The notes under the pieces were generated by a model that saw only the letters and a program-made list of their open reading frames with translations, was not told the origin of the DNA and did no database searches. A program made the position numbers and the translations under genes. From the NCBI GenBank assembly GCA_002473385.1, contig DKTR01000140.1, positions 1 to 6,050 on the forward strand: a DNA stretch of 6,050 nucleotides. Reading direction: 5' to 3'. Of this stretch, positions 5,059-6,050 are shown piece after piece (positions within the stretch are counted from its first letter, which is position 1; each line of letters begins with the position of its first letter). The DNA comes from Lachnospiraceae bacterium UBA7225. GTDB taxonomy: Bacteria; Bacillota; Clostridia; Lachnospirales; Lachnospiraceae.

Positions 5059-6024
5059 ATGAAGAAAAGAAGCTTATGTTTATTGATGGCGGCTATGATG
5101 CTGACGGCGGTTCCGGCTGCCTGCTGCAGTGCAGAGGGAGGAGCAATTGACCCATCGCAGTATCTGATAGGTTATTCCCAGCTTGCAAACACCGGGACAT
5201 ACCGTATTGCTGAGACAAACAGCATGAAGGAAGAGGCGGAAAAGAGAGGCTTTGAATTGATTGTCACGGATGCACAGGACAATACAGCAAAACAGGTATC
5301 CGATGTGGAGGATCTGATCGCACAGGATATTGATCTGCTGGTGCTTTCCCCGCGTGAGTTTGAAGGGCTGGAAACTGCGCTCCAGACGGCAAAAGAACAT
5401 TCGGTCCCGGTTATTCTGGTAGACAGACTTGCGAAGGGCGAGGCCGGGGTAGACTATGTAACGTATATCGCTACTGATTTTATCTGGGAAGGTGTGGCAG
5501 CCGGAGAGTGGCTGAAAGAAAAGACCGGAGGGAGCTGCAACATTATTGAGCTTACCGGAACCGTTGGTTCTTCTTCTGCGGCTGACCGGGCGACCGGATT
5601 TGCGAGCGTAGTAGACGAAAACGAGGGAATGACAGTGCTGGCATCCCAGACCGGTAATTTTGAGCGCTCAGAGGGTCAGCGGGTTATGGAAAATCTGCTC
5701 CAGGCATATGGCGATGAAATTGACGCGGTATTCTGCCACAATGACCAGATGGCACTCGGTGCGGTGCAGGCTATTAAGGCGGCAGGCTATAAACCAAATG
5801 AGGATATCCTGATCATCGGTATTGACGGAGAAATGGATGCCTTCAAATCAGTTATTGCAGGCGAAATGTCAGCAACCGTAGTCAGCAGTCCGATGTATGG
5901 ACCGATTACCTTCGATACTGTGGAAAAAGTACTGGCTGGAGAAGAGGTTCCTGCCGAAACGATTATGGAAGGCGTTGTGGTGGATGCTGATAACGCGGAA
6001 GAAAAGATGGATCTGGCATACTAG
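5059..6024 (+). CDS. Sugar ABC-transporter substrate-binding protein, YtfQ-like
   Basis: This 321-residue exported protein captures a sugar outside the cell and hands it to an ABC permease. Residues 1-21 are a signal peptide (MKKR, then LCLLMAAMMLTAVPAA). Cys22 follows PAA, an imperfect lipobox, so lipid anchoring is likely but not certain. The mature part is a Peripla_BP_4 (type I periplasmic-binding) fold that aligns by eye along its length with E. coli YtfQ, the galactofuranose-binding protein. Landmarks are IGYSQLANTGTYR near 37-49, ETNSMKEEAEKRG, DAQDN, VPVILVDR, YIATDFIWEGVAAGEWL, ELTGTVGSSSAADRA, VFCHNDQMALGA and IIGIDGEMDAF. The Arg and Asp residues in these segments are typical ligand contacts. 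The length fits the family at about 320. The gene has its own promoter region and follows a terminator, so it starts a new unit. The ATPase and permeases would be expected to the right, outside the window. The exact sugar is inferred; galactofuranose or another hexose or pentose is possible. Confidence 0.92.
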   Translation: MKKRSLCLLMAAMMLTAVPAACCSAEGGAIDPSQYLIGYSQLANTGTYRIAETNSMKEEAEKRGFELIVTDAQDNTAKQVSDVEDLIAQDIDLLVLSPREFEGLETALQTAKEHSVPVILVDRLAKGEAGVDYVTYIATDFIWEGVAAGEWLKEKTGGSCNIIELTGTVGSSSAADRATGFASVVDENEGMTVLASQTGNFERSEGQRVMENLLQAYGDEIDAVFCHNDQMALGAVQAIKAAGYKPNEDILIIGIDGEMDAFKSVIAGEMSATVVSSPMYGPITFDTVEKVLAGEEVPAETIMEGVVVDADNAEEKMDLAY

Positions 6025-6050
6025 GTAATAACTTCTCGGAATCTCAATGA

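Overview
The window looks like chromosomal DNA from a Firmicute, most likely a Lachnospiraceae-type gut Clostridium. The pointers are moderate GC, strong GGAGG ribosome sites, a sortase-type surface protein with a QTGD sorting signal, a Csp-like subtilisin of the kind found in spore-forming Clostridia, and small DUF3990/DUF3791 genes common in that family. All family names come from reading the translations, not from searches.

Layout, left to right, all real genes on the + strand. Bases 2-439 are the 3' end of a surface protein: a ten-unit, 15-bp tandem repeat encoding Glu/Pro/Thr-rich pentapeptides, then a QTGD sorting signal, a membrane segment and a basic tail. Bases 599-1081 encode a small single-pass membrane protein whose outer part reads as one FIVAR-like three-helix domain. 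Bases 1200-3092 encode a complete S8 subtilisin-family protease with an intact Asp/His/Ser triad and a large insert before the serine. It resembles clostridial Csp germination proteases and has a possible sporulation sigma-E-type promoter just upstream.

Bases 3145-4898 are an accessory stretch made mostly of broken genes: a frameshifted and internally deleted AlbA_2/HATPase_c_4-type regulator (3145-4060); the first 36 codons of a calcineurin-like metallophosphoesterase with an excellent ribosome site (4112-4222); the C-terminal part of a DUF3990 protein with no start (4239-4520); an apparently intact DUF3791 gene overlapping it by ATGA (4517-4753); and an unidentified open stretch (4728-4898). 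A clear intrinsic terminator closes this block at 4920-4947.

Bases 5059-6024 encode a secreted sugar-binding protein of the YtfQ (galactofuranose-binding) type, behind its own -10 box, an 8-bp inverted repeat and a strong ribosome site. The rest of its transporter would lie to the right of the window.

The window does not show one intact new multi-gene system. Its most unusual part is the decayed cluster, where remnants of possible defence or toxin-type genes surround a small partner gene that is still open. The non-coding gaps (440-598, 1082-1199, 3093-3144, 4899-5058) are each under 300 bases, and what they hold is listed below.
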